Origin: UBA5429 sp942493315
GTDB lineage: Bacteria; Bacteroidota; Bacteroidia; Bacteroidales; WCHB1-69
Direction of reading: 5' to 3'
Assembly (NCBI GenBank): GCA_942493315.1
Contig: OW818690.1
Coordinates: 1,302,001-1,366,000, forward strand
DNA length: 64,000 nt
Shown here: one piece after another, positions 16,958 to 25,999 of the stretch
Layout: each line of letters starts with the position of its first letter
Position numbering within the stretch: the stretch's first letter is position 1
Notes under the pieces: generated by a model
Seen by the model: only the letters and a program-made list of their open reading frames with translations
Told to the model about the DNA's origin: nothing
The model's database searches: none
Translations under genes and position numbers: made by a program

Positions 16958-17455
16958 TTATTGAGATTGCAATAAGTCATTCAGGTTTATTAAAGTACTT
17001 CCATTTTTTTCGTAATAATGAAGCATTTCGTCAATTTTTCTTTTATCATAACTTGTGATACAATCTGATAAGACGGTAACTTTATATTTTTCCTTACACA
17101 TATTAAAAACGGTAGATTTTACACATGCTATCGCGTCAGCTCCGGTAATATAAAATTCATTAATTTCATTTTTCTTGATAAAATCAGCAAAAGCTTCACT
17201 GGTCAAAGCGTTGCCTTTTGATTTTTCAAAAATGTTTCCGGAAACCAATTTCATATCTGACACCAATTCAGATCCACGAGTATTCGGTTTGAAAGTCCGT
17301 GTGCCATCAGATAAGTTATAATGTCTGATATAAACGACATGAATCTCTTTTTCAACTGCCCAATCGATTGACCGATTAACATTGTCGATGATTTCTTTAT
17401 AATTTTTAGTAATGTCATTTTGAATGTCAATTACTACTAAAGCTTTTTTTTGCAT
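16958..17455 (-). CDS. Isochorismatase-family cysteine hydrolase
   Basis: A 165-residue cytosolic hydrolase of the isochorismatase/nicotinamidase superfamily. The expected triad is visible: Asp10 in VVIDIQND, Lys78 in IFEKSKGNAL and Cys111 in ITGADAIACVKST. It is at the short end for the family but complete. The substrate cannot be read; nicotinamidase is possible, but the metal-binding DxHxxxH motif of that enzyme is not apparent. It lies in the same-strand accessory run next to the toxin-antitoxin pair. Confidence 0.82.
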   Translation of the reverse strand: MQKKALVVIDIQNDITKNYKEIIDNVNRSIDWAVEKEIHVVYIRHYNLSDGTRTFKPNTRGSELVSDMKLVSGNIFEKSKGNALTSEAFADFIKKNEINEFYITGADAIACVKSTVFNMCKEKYKVTVLSDCITSYDKRKIDEMLHYYEKNGSTLINLNDLLQSQ

Positions 17456-17524
17456 AGGTATTTTTATTAATTTTTTATCAAAATATAGTAGGGAATGGTA
17501 GTGTTAGAGGTTGTTTACATGCAG

Positions 17525-17941
17525 TTATTTTATTGTCTTCAGAAATTGAGCAGCTGTCATTACTGGTAACTTTGCCTTCTGAAAATCTTTTAAATTTCTG
17601 GTTATTATAATATCCACTTCATTTTCAATTGCAGAAAAGTATTGTATAGCTTCTTCAAAATCTTTAAAGTCATTATCGTTAAGCGATAATCCTACAACTT
17701 TTTCATCCAGACTTAATATTTGGACGATCAATTTTAGCTTACGTAGAATTAATTTTGCTTCATCCGGCTTTTTTGATTGCAATAGAATGTAATTAGTATT
17801 TGCAAAAGTCAATGAAGAAACACTAAGTTGTATTATATTTTTATCTGCAAGAGTGAACAATTGTGCTGCTTCATTATAGAATGGTTCTCTTTTAGCAAGA
17901 AGATCGATAATGATGTTTGTATCAATGAGTAGCTTTTTCAT
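17525..17941 (-). CDS. PIN-domain toxin (VapC-like)
   Basis: A 138-residue PIN-domain ribonuclease. Seen: DTNIIIDLL (Asp7), LSVSSLTFANTNYIL in place of the more usual acidic position of motif II, and the acidic DFKDFEEAIQY plus IITRNLKDF motifs. Members of this PIN group paired with DUF6364 antitoxins share these motifs. VapC toxins generally cleave tRNA or rRNA; the target here is unknown. The start overlaps the antitoxin stop by 4 bases (ATGA), the usual antitoxin-first arrangement. Confidence 0.85.
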   Translation of the reverse strand: MKKLLIDTNIIIDLLAKREPFYNEAAQLFTLADKNIIQLSVSSLTFANTNYILLQSKKPDEAKLILRKLKLIVQILSLDEKVVGLSLNDNDFKDFEEAIQYFSAIENEVDIIITRNLKDFQKAKLPVMTAAQFLKTIK

Positions 17942-18183
17942 TTATATTTTTCAGTCAAGTAGTTAGTATACTCTTTTTGAAAATCAATGGATTCATCAAG
18001 TTTTAAAATTCCGCTAAGACTTTCAACAAGTGGTGATATTTCTGTTTCTATATCGCTCTTTTTGGTAATAGATTCAAGATAAGCTTCAATCAATTTTGAA
18101 AGACTAATATTGTGAGCATGAGCATAATCCTTTGCCATCTCAATAATTTTTTTGTTTAATCGTAAAGTCAATTTTGTATCCAT
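17938..18183 (-). CDS. DUF6364-type antitoxin (ribbon-helix-helix)
   Basis: An 81-residue antitoxin. The N-terminal MDTKLTLRLNKKIIEMAKDYA followed by NISLSKLIEAYL is a ribbon-helix-helix DNA-binding domain; the acidic C-terminal tail (about 45-81) would bind and neutralise the PIN toxin. Transcribed first in the operon. An inverted repeat straddling the promoter just upstream (18199-18225) is a plausible autoregulatory operator. Confidence 0.82.
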   Translation of the reverse strand: MDTKLTLRLNKKIIEMAKDYAHAHNISLSKLIEAYLESITKKSDIETEISPLVESLSGILKLDESIDFQKEYTNYLTEKYK

Positions 18184-18198
18184 AGAAAATCAATTTGA

Positions 18199-18234
18199 AC
18201 GTACAAAAATACAAAAAATATACGTCAAAGTCAA
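18199..18234 (-). promoter_or_regulatory. Toxin-antitoxin promoter with inverted-repeat operator
   Basis: Minus strand: TTGAC at 18234-18230, then TATTTTTG at 18211-18204, 20 bases after the TTG. ACGTA (18199-18203) and TACGT (18221-18225) form a perfect inverted repeat enclosing the -7 element, as expected for an RHH autorepressor. Confidence 0.55.
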
Positions 18235-18273
18235 GTGTACTCTTTTTTTCTGATTTTTATTAAGCTATGTTGC

Positions 18274-18356
18274 TAAAACTAGGTGGGCTTTCGCATCAAT
18301 TGGTCGGCGAGTGTTCATTTATTTTTTTTGTCTTAGTGGGGGAGGCAGTTAGTATT
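18274..18356 (+). repeat. Intergenic element copy A
   Basis: Related to copies B and C. Contains GGTCGGCGAGTGTT (18302-18315), a T-rich stretch, then a GTGGGGGAGGCAGTTAG block. It lies at the 3' side of the minus-strand lipoprotein gene. Confidence 0.6.
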
Positions 18357-18381
18357 AGTGGTTTTTAGTGAAGTTTTCATT

Positions 18382-19431
18382 TTACAATCTTTTCTTTAAA
18401 ATATAAAAACGATTATCTAAAGTCACAAATATTTCTTTATTATTTGTTTTGGCAATCGTAAAATAGGCAAACCTGACGTTGTTTTTTGTTACACTTATGT
18501 CGTAGTCCTTTATTCCTTTACTATACTTCATTAGTTGTTCCAATTTTTTATTAAATTCAGGTGTTAATTGATCAAATTGATTATCAAACATAGTGGAAAT
18601 AAATCTGTACTCCCAATAGTATTTCGCATTTGGAAATTCTAATGCCCCAAAAATATTATAAAAGTATTCATCATTGTTTATAGTTATTGATTTACTTGTA
18701 ATTTTAAGTTTCAATGTATCTATGTTGGGTTTTATTACACCATTATAACTTGAATTTTTAAAATATTCAAATGTGTCCATTTCAATAAAACTATTTGCAT
18801 ACCATTCTCCAAACATTTCATTCAATGTTGTATCTTTAATGTTAATCATTCGACAATAATTGAATCCAGAAATTGAATCTAAATTACTACTGGTTGGATA
18901 AAAATCAAATGCTTTCCGAAAAATATCTTTAATATCATTTATTCGATGGCCATAAGTATGCTCCATTTTCAACCAAAATACTTTATTTGAATCAACCAGA
19001 ATATGATTAGGTCTTTTGTTCAATCCAAAATCACTTACTAACTCAATAGTCATTAATTTATTAAAAAAATCAGTTGCTTCTTCTTTCGTTTTAAAAACAT
19101 AAATACTAAAAGGAATTCCTATTTTATAATCATAACAAATGTAATTTTCATTAAAAACAGTATCAATTTTATATTTAAATTCATAAACTTTTTTTCCTCT
19201 ACCAAATGTCTGAAAATATGAATTTATTGATTTTCCATATTCTTTCAAGTTTTCGATTCTGAATTGATCTAAAACATCCTTACTCACATTTTCTTTAACC
19301 TGAGTACAGTCATTAACTATTTTGGAATTATCAGGAATATCATTTTCTTTCTTATTACGGTTAAAGTTACAGGAAAGAAATAACATAAATAAAAGTCCAA
19401 ATATCCAGTATTTTTCTTTAGTTCTTATCAT
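18382..19431 (-). CDS. Lipoprotein of unknown function
   Basis: Not recognised. About 349 residues counting from the ATG at 19431 (MIRTKEKYW); an in-frame ATG at 19449 is also possible but lies inside the upstream dyad. Lipobox FLSC at about residue 21, so anchored in a periplasmic or outer-membrane leaflet. The mature protein is Lys/Asp/Tyr-rich without repeats or known motifs. It is flanked downstream by intergenic element A and upstream by the attC-like dyad. Confidence 0.65.
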   Translation of the reverse strand: MIRTKEKYWIFGLLFMLFLSCNFNRNKKENDIPDNSKIVNDCTQVKENVSKDVLDQFRIENLKEYGKSINSYFQTFGRGKKVYEFKYKIDTVFNENYICYDYKIGIPFSIYVFKTKEEATDFFNKLMTIELVSDFGLNKRPNHILVDSNKVFWLKMEHTYGHRINDIKDIFRKAFDFYPTSSNLDSISGFNYCRMINIKDTTLNEMFGEWYANSFIEMDTFEYFKNSSYNGVIKPNIDTLKLKITSKSITINNDEYFYNIFGALEFPNAKYYWEYRFISTMFDNQFDQLTPEFNKKLEQLMKYSKGIKDYDISVTKNNVRFAYFTIAKTNNKEIFVTLDNRFYILKKRL

Positions 19432-19447
19432 TTTAACAATATTTGCC

Positions 19448-19496
19448 ATAACGCCCGAGGCTAAAAGCTGGCGGGCATTTCAGGGCATTTCGTTAT
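19448..19496 (-). repeat. attC-like dyad (imperfect hairpin)
   Basis: Outer arms ATAACG (19448-19453) and CGTTAT (19491-19496); inner arms GCCCG (19453-19457) and CGGGC (19471-19475). The stop codon of the 19493-19999 gene is part of the outer arm, and the next gene starts just beyond the other end, the arrangement seen in integron cassettes. At 49 bp it is shorter than classical attC sites. Confidence 0.5.
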
Positions 19497-19999
19497 TTTA
19501 ATTTCCATTCAGTCAACACAAGAGTTATGATAACATCTGGCCAAGTTTCATAACCAGTCAATTTTGCTTTTACGGGAAGAACACTTGTACTTATCCATTT
19601 GTCGTGTCCGACAATAAACATCATTGCTTTATACTCTAAATCCTTTTTAAACGGGTTTACAATTTCAAGCATCATCATTTCACTTTTTCTGTCTTTGACT
19701 GTCTGCGTGAATTCAATTACAATGGTCTTTTCGGGATTTAGATTTTCTTTTACAACCTTCATTGAAGTTATTTCCTTTTTGGTTATTTCAACTTCAATAA
19801 ATAGTTTTTCACCGGGATAAATTTGAAGAACTTTTTCTTTTATAAAATAAAGTGAGCTGTCAACTTTCTGCTCGTAGTATTGTTCTCCGTCAACAGGTAG
19901 TTTCAAAGTAAACTCATCTCTTTTTTCCTTTTCATTCTGCGCGTTAGTAAAAGCAAAACTTAAACTCAGCAAAATAGTCATAATTACTTTTGTTTTCAT
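19493..19999 (-). CDS. Secreted protein of unknown function
   Basis: Not recognised. 168 residues with a signal peptide (MKTKVIMTILLSLSFAFTNAQ, cleavage near residue 21). The mature domain alternates polar and hydrophobic residues in beta-strand fashion and includes KLFIEVEITKKEITSMKVV and DKWISTSVLPVKAKLTGYETW. Probably a small periplasmic beta-domain. The stop codon lies within the attC-like dyad. Confidence 0.6.
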   Translation of the reverse strand: MKTKVIMTILLSLSFAFTNAQNEKEKRDEFTLKLPVDGEQYYEQKVDSSLYFIKEKVLQIYPGEKLFIEVEITKKEITSMKVVKENLNPEKTIVIEFTQTVKDRKSEMMMLEIVNPFKKDLEYKAMMFIVGHDKWISTSVLPVKAKLTGYETWPDVIITLVLTEWKLK

Positions 20000-20123
20000 T
20001 GTCTCTTTTTTTTAATGAATGCTATGTTTTGGGTTCGCGTGTTACCCCTATGTGCTTATTTATTTTTTTAATTTATCCTTTATTTTGTAGCAATGAGCAA
20101 TTAGGCCCTGACCTACAATTGAA

Positions 20124-20462
20124 TTAGTTCCAATAAATAGGTCTGTTGTATTCAAAATCTTGGTCAAATGCGAATATTAATTTCCCGTCATTGAAGTAGT
20201 ATTCAATTTTATGTTTTCCTATCTCATATAAAAAAACAACTTCAATTAGTTTCAAATCTAAATTGTCGTAATATGCAGTTATTTGTCCACTTTCAGTCGA
20301 TTCGTCCCAAATCTGAATCATTGTTGTATCATAAGAATTTATGTCTTTTTTTATCTGATTAAAATGAATTCGGATTTCATTAATCAACGAATCCTTGTCT
20401 TGGGCAAGTAAAATGTTACTTATCAGTAGAAAAATTGTCAATATAGCAAGAATTTTTTTCAT
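20124..20462 (-). CDS. Small exported protein, possibly truncated
   Basis: 112 residues with a signal peptide (cleavage near LLAQ, about residue 21). The mature part carries INEIRIHFNQIKKDIN and YYFNDGKLIFAFDQDFEYNRPIYW. From general familiarity, proteins with this ending usually continue beyond RPIYW by a few dozen residues, so a C-terminal truncation is possible. Function unknown. Confidence 0.55.
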   Translation of the reverse strand: MKKILAILTIFLLISNILLAQDKDSLINEIRIHFNQIKKDINSYDTTMIQIWDESTESGQITAYYDNLDLKLIEVVFLYEIGKHKIEYYFNDGKLIFAFDQDFEYNRPIYWN

Positions 20463-20599
20463 TTTTCATAATGTCCCCCTTAGTAAGGACAGGTTTTTAG
20501 TTTGTTAATATTATTTCTTTTCAACTAAGTGACAGAGGTTCTACCTCCCTTATGTGAAAAACGAATAATTTTTTGGGAGATCAAATTTACAATTTTTTC

Positions 20600-21114
20600 T
20601 CAAATTTCAATTACAAATTTTGATTTGTAATTATTATAAGGTTCATCCGGATATCCTTTTGGATTACAAATGATTCTTGTTTTCCCAATATAATAATCAT
20701 AAGGTTCATGTACATGTCCATGAATCCAAAAGTCAGGTTTAGTTTCAATAATAAATTCATCAAGGTTTGAAGCAAATGCTGCAGATAAAATGTCTTCTTT
20801 ATATTTTTTTGCTATTGACTGAATACTTGGGGCATGATGAGTTATAACAAAGTTTTTTTCTTTAGTGCTATTTAATAGACTTTTTCTTAACCATTCTAAT
20901 GATTCATAATGCATAACATGAGTATCAATGGACCTTACTCATGATTTCCTAAAACATATAATACCGGAATATTTTTTACTTTTTCTGAAATCCACTCAAA
21001 ACCTTTTAACCCAAGATCAATATCACCGGCAAGTATTAATAGATCAATATTTGAAAAATTATATTCAAATACACCAAATTCATTATGTAAATCACTTAAA
21101 ATTTGTACTCTCAT
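20600..21114 (-). pseudogene. Metallophosphoesterase, internally deleted and frame-broken
   Basis: Two fragments of a calcineurin-like phosphoesterase. The 5' fragment (21114-20935) encodes MRVQILSDLHNEF, AGDI and VLYVLGNHE, then a TAA stop. The 3' fragment, in another frame (readable from about 20930 to 20600), encodes YESLEWLRKSL, VITHHAP and WIHGHVHEPYDYY. All metal-binding motifs exist, but the roughly 60-80 residues normally found between GNHE and the ESLEWL region are missing and the frames do not match. An internal deletion explains both. A downstream ATG at 20914 could give a 104-residue C-terminal piece lacking the first three metal motifs. Confidence 0.8.
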
Positions 21115-21121
21115 TTCGGTA

Positions 21122-21949
21122 TTATGTTGTTTTATAAATATACCAATGATCTGATATTTTCCTTAACATAATTAAACTGTCAGGATTCATGATGGGGACT
21201 TTTTCTCCTTCCGGTATGTATAAGTAACCAACAGTATTATCCAATATGCCTCCAATTGAAAATGCTATTCCGTTCTCGCAGAAGGAACTCATAGAAATGG
21301 AACTAAATAGTAATTTTTTATATGTATTTATTTGATAGTCTGTTAATGTATAGAATCTACTATTGTCAAAATTTATGGTTGAATCTGTTAATATTTCATT
21401 TAACAAATCATTATATTCTTTTTCATGAGATTTGAAAAAACGAACAATTGTGTCATCTAATGCTATTGTTAATATCATATTTTCTTTTTGCAAAAATAGA
21501 TCCTCTTTTGATTTATAAATTTCACTTTTTATGATGAAACTATCAACTTCGTTTTCTGAAATATTTTCCAATTCTTTTAAAGCCATAAAAATAATATTAG
21601 TTTGTGCAAGTGCTCTGAATGCTGTAATTTTCCAGCTTTCATTTTTTTCAAGAAAATAATAGCAATCAAATCCGTTGTTGGATTCGTTTGTAATGGTTAC
21701 GTTCACAACTGCTACGGAATCAGTTTGAGATAAAAGCAAATATTTCTTACTTGTATTTTTGTTAAATTCTTTTACTGTTGGTTTTGCATTGTTATAGTCA
21801 AGAAATTCGCCACTTGCATAATTTGTTTTATTTTTCACAAATTTTTTGTCTGTTAAGACTTTTTCAACTAATTCTAATGGTGATAAATTTTGTGCAAAAG
21901 CGAATCCGAAATGTAAGAATAAAAATAATATTAATGTAGATTTCTTCAT
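21122..21949 (-). CDS. Secreted protein of unknown function
   Basis: Not recognised. About 275 residues from the ATG at 21949 (MKKSTLILF...); two further ATGs lie 6 and 12 bases upstream. Signal peptide with cleavage near AFAQ. An NTF2-like or DUF4878-like fold is suggested by VAVVNVTITNESNNGFDCYYFLEKNESWKITAFRAL, but this is only a pattern impression. It ends 8 bases before the start of the broken phosphoesterase. Confidence 0.6.
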   Translation of the reverse strand: MKKSTLILFLFLHFGFAFAQNLSPLELVEKVLTDKKFVKNKTNYASGEFLDYNNAKPTVKEFNKNTSKKYLLLSQTDSVAVVNVTITNESNNGFDCYYFLEKNESWKITAFRALAQTNIIFMALKELENISENEVDSFIIKSEIYKSKEDLFLQKENMILTIALDDTIVRFFKSHEKEYNDLLNEILTDSTINFDNSRFYTLTDYQINTYKKLLFSSISMSSFCENGIAFSIGGILDNTVGYLYIPEGEKVPIMNPDSLIMLRKISDHWYIYKTT

Positions 21950-22008
21950 ATTCATTATCAATTGTTGTTAAAGGTTCTTGTATTAAGTAATGATGTTTCT
22001 GTTGCCCA

Positions 22009-22806
22009 TCATTTTGAAAGTTTTAAAATTTTAAATGCACCCTTACCTACAATGAAAAAAACAATGGTTCCAATGATGAGGTCAGGATATTTTGAATTTG
22101 TTAAGTAAACCAGTCCACCGGCTACAATTACTCCAATATTTACAATGACGTCAATAGATGTGAAAATCATACTTGCCTGCATGTGTGCTTCCTTACTTTT
22201 ACTTTTTTGCAGTAAATACAAACAAAGTCCATTGCCAATTAGAGCAAGAATTGAAATTATAATCATTGTATGAAAAGCCGGAACAGGTTCAAGTCCAACA
22301 AATCGTCTGATTACTTCTATAAAACCGAATAATGCAAGTATTAATTGAAAGTACCCTGCCGATTTTGCAATATTTTTCTTTCTAGTTATTGTTCCACCAA
22401 CTGCAAAAAGTGCAAGGCCGTAAACAATGCTGTCGGCAAGCATATCTAAACTATCGGCAACAAGTCCCATTGAATTTGAAATGAAACCTGTTGTAAATTC
22501 AAGTGCAAAAAAGAAAAAGTTGATCACTAAAACTTGCCAAAGTAATTTTCTTTCTAGGGCTGTATTGTCAGTTTTTGTTGAATTATGGTCTATCGATACG
22601 CTCTCAATAACTGAGGTGTCAAATTTTAAACTGTCAAGTCGCTGAAATATTCCTTCATAATTATCAGTATGAAAGACAGTTAATTGTCTTTTGGAAATGT
22701 CAAAATCCATCGAGTTGATATTAGACAAGTCGGCAAGTTTCATCCGTATCATTTGTTCTTCGGATGGGCAGTCCATTTTTGATATTTTGAATGTCGTTTT
22801 CTTCAT
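22009..22806 (-). CDS. Cation efflux (CDF-like) transporter with N-terminal HMA-like domain
   Basis: 265 residues. The N-terminal ~70 residues resemble a heavy-metal-associated domain (FKISKMDCPSEEQMIRMKL), but only one Cys of the usual CxxC is present. The rest is a cation-diffusion-facilitator membrane domain of about five to six helices with DSLDMLADS (metal-site helix 2) and a second TSIDVIVNIGV helix. The C-terminal cytoplasmic CDF domain is absent, as in the compact single-HMA transporters. Probably exports a divalent metal from the cytosol; the metal is unknown. No metal-responsive regulator is adjacent. Confidence 0.82.
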   Translation of the reverse strand: MKKTTFKISKMDCPSEEQMIRMKLADLSNINSMDFDISKRQLTVFHTDNYEGIFQRLDSLKFDTSVIESVSIDHNSTKTDNTALERKLLWQVLVINFFFFALEFTTGFISNSMGLVADSLDMLADSIVYGLALFAVGGTITRKKNIAKSAGYFQLILALFGFIEVIRRFVGLEPVPAFHTMIIISILALIGNGLCLYLLQKSKSKEAHMQASMIFTSIDVIVNIGVIVAGGLVYLTNSKYPDLIIGTIVFFIVGKGAFKILKLSK

Positions 22807-22940
22807 AGTTCACAAAAAATTCAAGTAACTCATAATAAATCTTTTTATCGTTTTCATCAGTTAATTTTTTAATTTCGTTATCTGATAGACTAAGCGTTTT
22901 TATTGCTATTGATATTTCTTTTTAAACTTCTCTTATAATG

Positions 22941-23480
22941 TTATTCCTTATACTTTTTGAAACCGGAATTTATCATTTCGAATAATTCAGTATGACTACA
23001 TTTTAAACCATTTGTAATAATTTGAATTGGAGTCTCGTAATGATCATAATTTAGTTTCATAATTTTTCTTTTAAATGCGCTTTTTTGTCGCGCAATATAA
23101 TCATCAGGATTTGCAACTATAATCAAAATGATTTTCTGACGAACAATTTCAAGTATTTTTATATCTTGAATGTCATGCCATTCAATCAGTCCAGATGCAA
23201 TACCCGAAGTGTTATCAATAATTCCATTTTTATTTATAATCAATCCCGGTTTATTATCAAAGAGTTTTATTACAAAAAAAATGGAACAAAAACCAAAAAA
23301 AAGAATACCAGCAAATCCAATAATTCTTATTATTTCTTCATTTCGAAAAAATAAAGTCAGAAATCTCTCAGGATATAAAATGAACAAAGTTCCTAATATC
23401 ACAAATATTAATGAACCAATCATCAAAAGTATAATCTTACGTTTACTCAATGGAATAGTTATTTGATCTGTCTCTTTCAT
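22941..23480 (-). CDS. STM3941-family membrane protein
   Basis: 179 residues with two transmembrane helices (ILLMIGSLIFVILGTLFIL about 17-35 and IIGFAGILFFGFCSIFFVIKLF about 50-71), followed by a cytosolic PH-like domain with GLIINKNGIIDNTSGIASGLIEWHDIQDI. This layout matches the STM3941 family of unknown function. It is often found in accessory regions. Intergenic element B lies directly upstream. Confidence 0.7.
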   Translation of the reverse strand: MKETDQITIPLSKRKIILLMIGSLIFVILGTLFILYPERFLTLFFRNEEIIRIIGFAGILFFGFCSIFFVIKLFDNKPGLIINKNGIIDNTSGIASGLIEWHDIQDIKILEIVRQKIILIIVANPDDYIARQKSAFKRKIMKLNYDHYETPIQIITNGLKCSHTELFEMINSGFKKYKE

Positions 23481-23512
23481 TTATTTCAAAATTTTTAGGC
23501 ATTAATACAAAC

Positions 23513-23629
23513 TGTTGGCGCTAATACTATGTGGACGTTTGCTTCATTAGTCGGTGAGTGTTAGGTTATGTTTTATATTTTTTTGTTGTTTACGTGGTGA
23601 AGGGGAGGTTAGTTTGAGCGTTTGTTAGC
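23513..23629 (+). repeat. Intergenic element copy B
   Basis: Best-preserved copy: begins near GCTAATACTATGTGGACG, contains AGTCGGTGAGTGTT (23549-23562), a T-rich centre, a GTGAAGGGGAGG block and ends AGTTTGAGCGTTTGTTAGC (23611-23629). It lies at the 3' side of the WG-repeat gene; copy C lies on its other side in the same orientation. Confidence 0.65.
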
Positions 23630-23638
23630 AAAAGTGAC

Positions 23639-25945
23639 TTATATGCTTTTTCCGTTTTTATCAATAAAGAACCATTTATCTTTCAATTTTACTATAGCAA
23701 ATCCTTCTGAAAAATTTCCGGCAAAATCATAAATTAATGGAATTACTTCTTTTCCGGTTTTATCGATAAATCCATATTTACCATTTAATTCAACTACAGC
23801 CAATCCTTCGGAAAATATTTTGGCGCCAGTATATTTTAGTTTAGCAATTTCTTTTCCTGTTGTATCAATAATACATATTTCGTCGAAATGTAAACCAACT
23901 AAGGCAAGTCCTTCTGAAAATTCATTACTATAATAATAATAATTTTGAGGAATAATTTCCTTTCCTGCTTTATTAATATAACAAGTTTTTCCATTCAATC
24001 TCACAGGAGCTAATCCTTCTGAAAATTTATCGGTATTATCATAAATCAGGGGAATGACTTCATTCCCGTTTTTATCAATAAAGCCATATTTCTGATCCAA
24101 CGCAACAACAGCCATTCCTTCAGAAAAAACACCAATATAATCATATTTAAGCTGTATAACTTCCTTTCCGGTTTTATCAATAAAGCCACATTTCCTATTC
24201 AATTCAACAATAGCCACCCCTTCCGAAAATTTACCTATTGAAAAATATGAGTTCAATGTAACAATCTCTTTTCCAGTTTTATCAATTATTAAATTCTTCC
24301 CATTTAATTTAACTATACACAATCCCTCGAAAAAATTACTAACTTCATCATACAATAGAGGAATAACTAACTTTCCCGTTTTATCAATAAAACCATATTT
24401 ACCATTCAATTTAACATAAGCTAAACCATTGGAAAAATTACCGGCATAGTCATAAATAAAGATTATTACTTCTTTCTTGGTTTTATCGATATAGCCATAT
24501 TTACCTCCTTCAAATATTCCTTTCCCTATATTGACCGCAGCCAATCCTTCTGAAAAACTATTGATAGAAGTATACGTTTCGTTCGACGACCTAAATTCCA
24601 TTTTTTTCCCGTTTTTGTTAATAAACTCTTTTTTCCCAAACGAACTAACTATAGCCCATCCTTCACAGAAATCACCTACTCCATCATATATCACAGGAAT
24701 AAGTTCCTTGCCGTTATTATCTATAAACCCCCATTTGTCATTCAATTTAACTGCAGCTAATCCTTCATGAAAATGGCTAATAAATTCATATTTAAAAGGA
24801 GTAATTTCCTTCCCGGTTAAATCAACATAGCCATATTTTCTATTCATTCTAACTTGAGCAATTCCTTCGAGAATATTTTCTATTCTATCATATTTCAGAG
24901 GAATAACTACCTTTCCGGTTTTATCAATACACCCCATTTTTTCGTTCAAATAAATCACTGCCAATCCTTGAGAAAAATTATAAACACCATCATATATTAG
25001 AGGAATAACTTCTTTTCCTGTTATATCAATATAGCCATATTTGCTATTTAATTTAACTGCAGCCAATCCATCGGAGAAATTTTCTATTTTGTCATAATTC
25101 ACAGCAGTAACTTCTTTTCCTGCTTTGTTAATAAAACCCCATTTGCCACCTTTCACTTCATTATAACTATATTCATAAGTTCCTCCAATATTTACTGCAG
25201 CCATCCCTTCGGTAAATTTATTGACATAGTTATATTTCATAAGAGTTATTTCCTTCCCTGTTTTCGCGATAATGCCATATTTACCATTCAGTTCAACAAC
25301 AGCCAACCCTTCGGAAAAAACCTGACATTTGCTATATTTCGGAAGTATTACTATTTTCCCAATTTTATTAATATAGCCCCATTTCCAATCTACTCTTACA
25401 GCCGCCAATCCTTCTGAAAAATTATCTACAGCATCATATTTCAGAGGAATTACTTCTTTTCCGGTTTTGTCTATGAAGCCACATAAATAAAAATCATTAC
25501 CATTTTTTATGCGAACTTTTGCTAACCCTTCATTGAACGCGTATGCATCATCGTATTTCAATGGAGTTATTTCCTTTCCTGTTTTATCAATATAGCCCCA
25601 TTTTTCATTCAATTTTACTAGTGCTAAACCCTCATGAAAGTCGTCTATCTTGTCATATTTCAGAGGAATAACTTCCTTTCCTAATTTATCAATATAGCCC
25701 CATTTTTCATTCAATTTTACTAGTGCTAATCCTTCATGAAAGTCGTCTATATTGTCATATTTCAGAGGAATAACTTCCTTCCCTGACAGATCAACACAAC
25801 CCCACTTTCCATTCAGACTCACCGCTGCCAAACCTTCATGAAAATTTTTTGCCACAGTATAAAATTTTATTGGAGTTACATTTTGAGCACATAATCCTCC
25901 AATAATAAATTGAAAGCTAATGATTATAAATAAGAGTTTTTTCAT
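23639..25945 (-). CDS. Exported WG-repeat protein (21 repeats)
   Basis: 768 residues with a signal peptide (cleavage near GLCAQ, about residue 20) and, after it, 21 tandem WG repeats of about 34-46 residues to the very end. The consensus is FSEGLAxVxLNxKYGFIDKTGKEVIPLxYD. WG-repeat proteins are predicted beta-rich solenoids or propellers of unknown role, often at the cell surface. Repeats 4, 7, 12 and 13 carry short insertions, and repeat 12 has lost the GKxVIP part. The gene is bracketed by intergenic elements B and C in direct orientation, like a mobile cassette. Confidence 0.9.
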   Translation of the reverse strand: MKKLLFIIISFQFIIGGLCAQNVTPIKFYTVAKNFHEGLAAVSLNGKWGCVDLSGKEVIPLKYDNIDDFHEGLALVKLNEKWGYIDKLGKEVIPLKYDKIDDFHEGLALVKLNEKWGYIDKTGKEITPLKYDDAYAFNEGLAKVRIKNGNDFYLCGFIDKTGKEVIPLKYDAVDNFSEGLAAVRVDWKWGYINKIGKIVILPKYSKCQVFSEGLAVVELNGKYGIIAKTGKEITLMKYNYVNKFTEGMAAVNIGGTYEYSYNEVKGGKWGFINKAGKEVTAVNYDKIENFSDGLAAVKLNSKYGYIDITGKEVIPLIYDGVYNFSQGLAVIYLNEKMGCIDKTGKVVIPLKYDRIENILEGIAQVRMNRKYGYVDLTGKEITPFKYEFISHFHEGLAAVKLNDKWGFIDNNGKELIPVIYDGVGDFCEGWAIVSSFGKKEFINKNGKKMEFRSSNETYTSINSFSEGLAAVNIGKGIFEGGKYGYIDKTKKEVIIFIYDYAGNFSNGLAYVKLNGKYGFIDKTGKLVIPLLYDEVSNFFEGLCIVKLNGKNLIIDKTGKEIVTLNSYFSIGKFSEGVAIVELNRKCGFIDKTGKEVIQLKYDYIGVFSEGMAVVALDQKYGFIDKNGNEVIPLIYDNTDKFSEGLAPVRLNGKTCYINKAGKEIIPQNYYYYSNEFSEGLALVGLHFDEICIIDTTGKEIAKLKYTGAKIFSEGLAVVELNGKYGFIDKTGKEVIPLIYDFAGNFSEGFAIVKLKDKWFFIDKNGKSI

Positions 25946-25999
25946 TGTATTTACTTTTTAAATTGGGTAATTCATAATTTACAGTTTTTTATTTTTAGT

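Noticed and set aside
22807..22935. Minus-strand open frame (IAIKTLSLSDNEIKKL...) upstream of the cation transporter
   Set aside because: Looks coding-like but has no start codon, follows a stop directly and overlaps the transporter start; at most a gene remnant.
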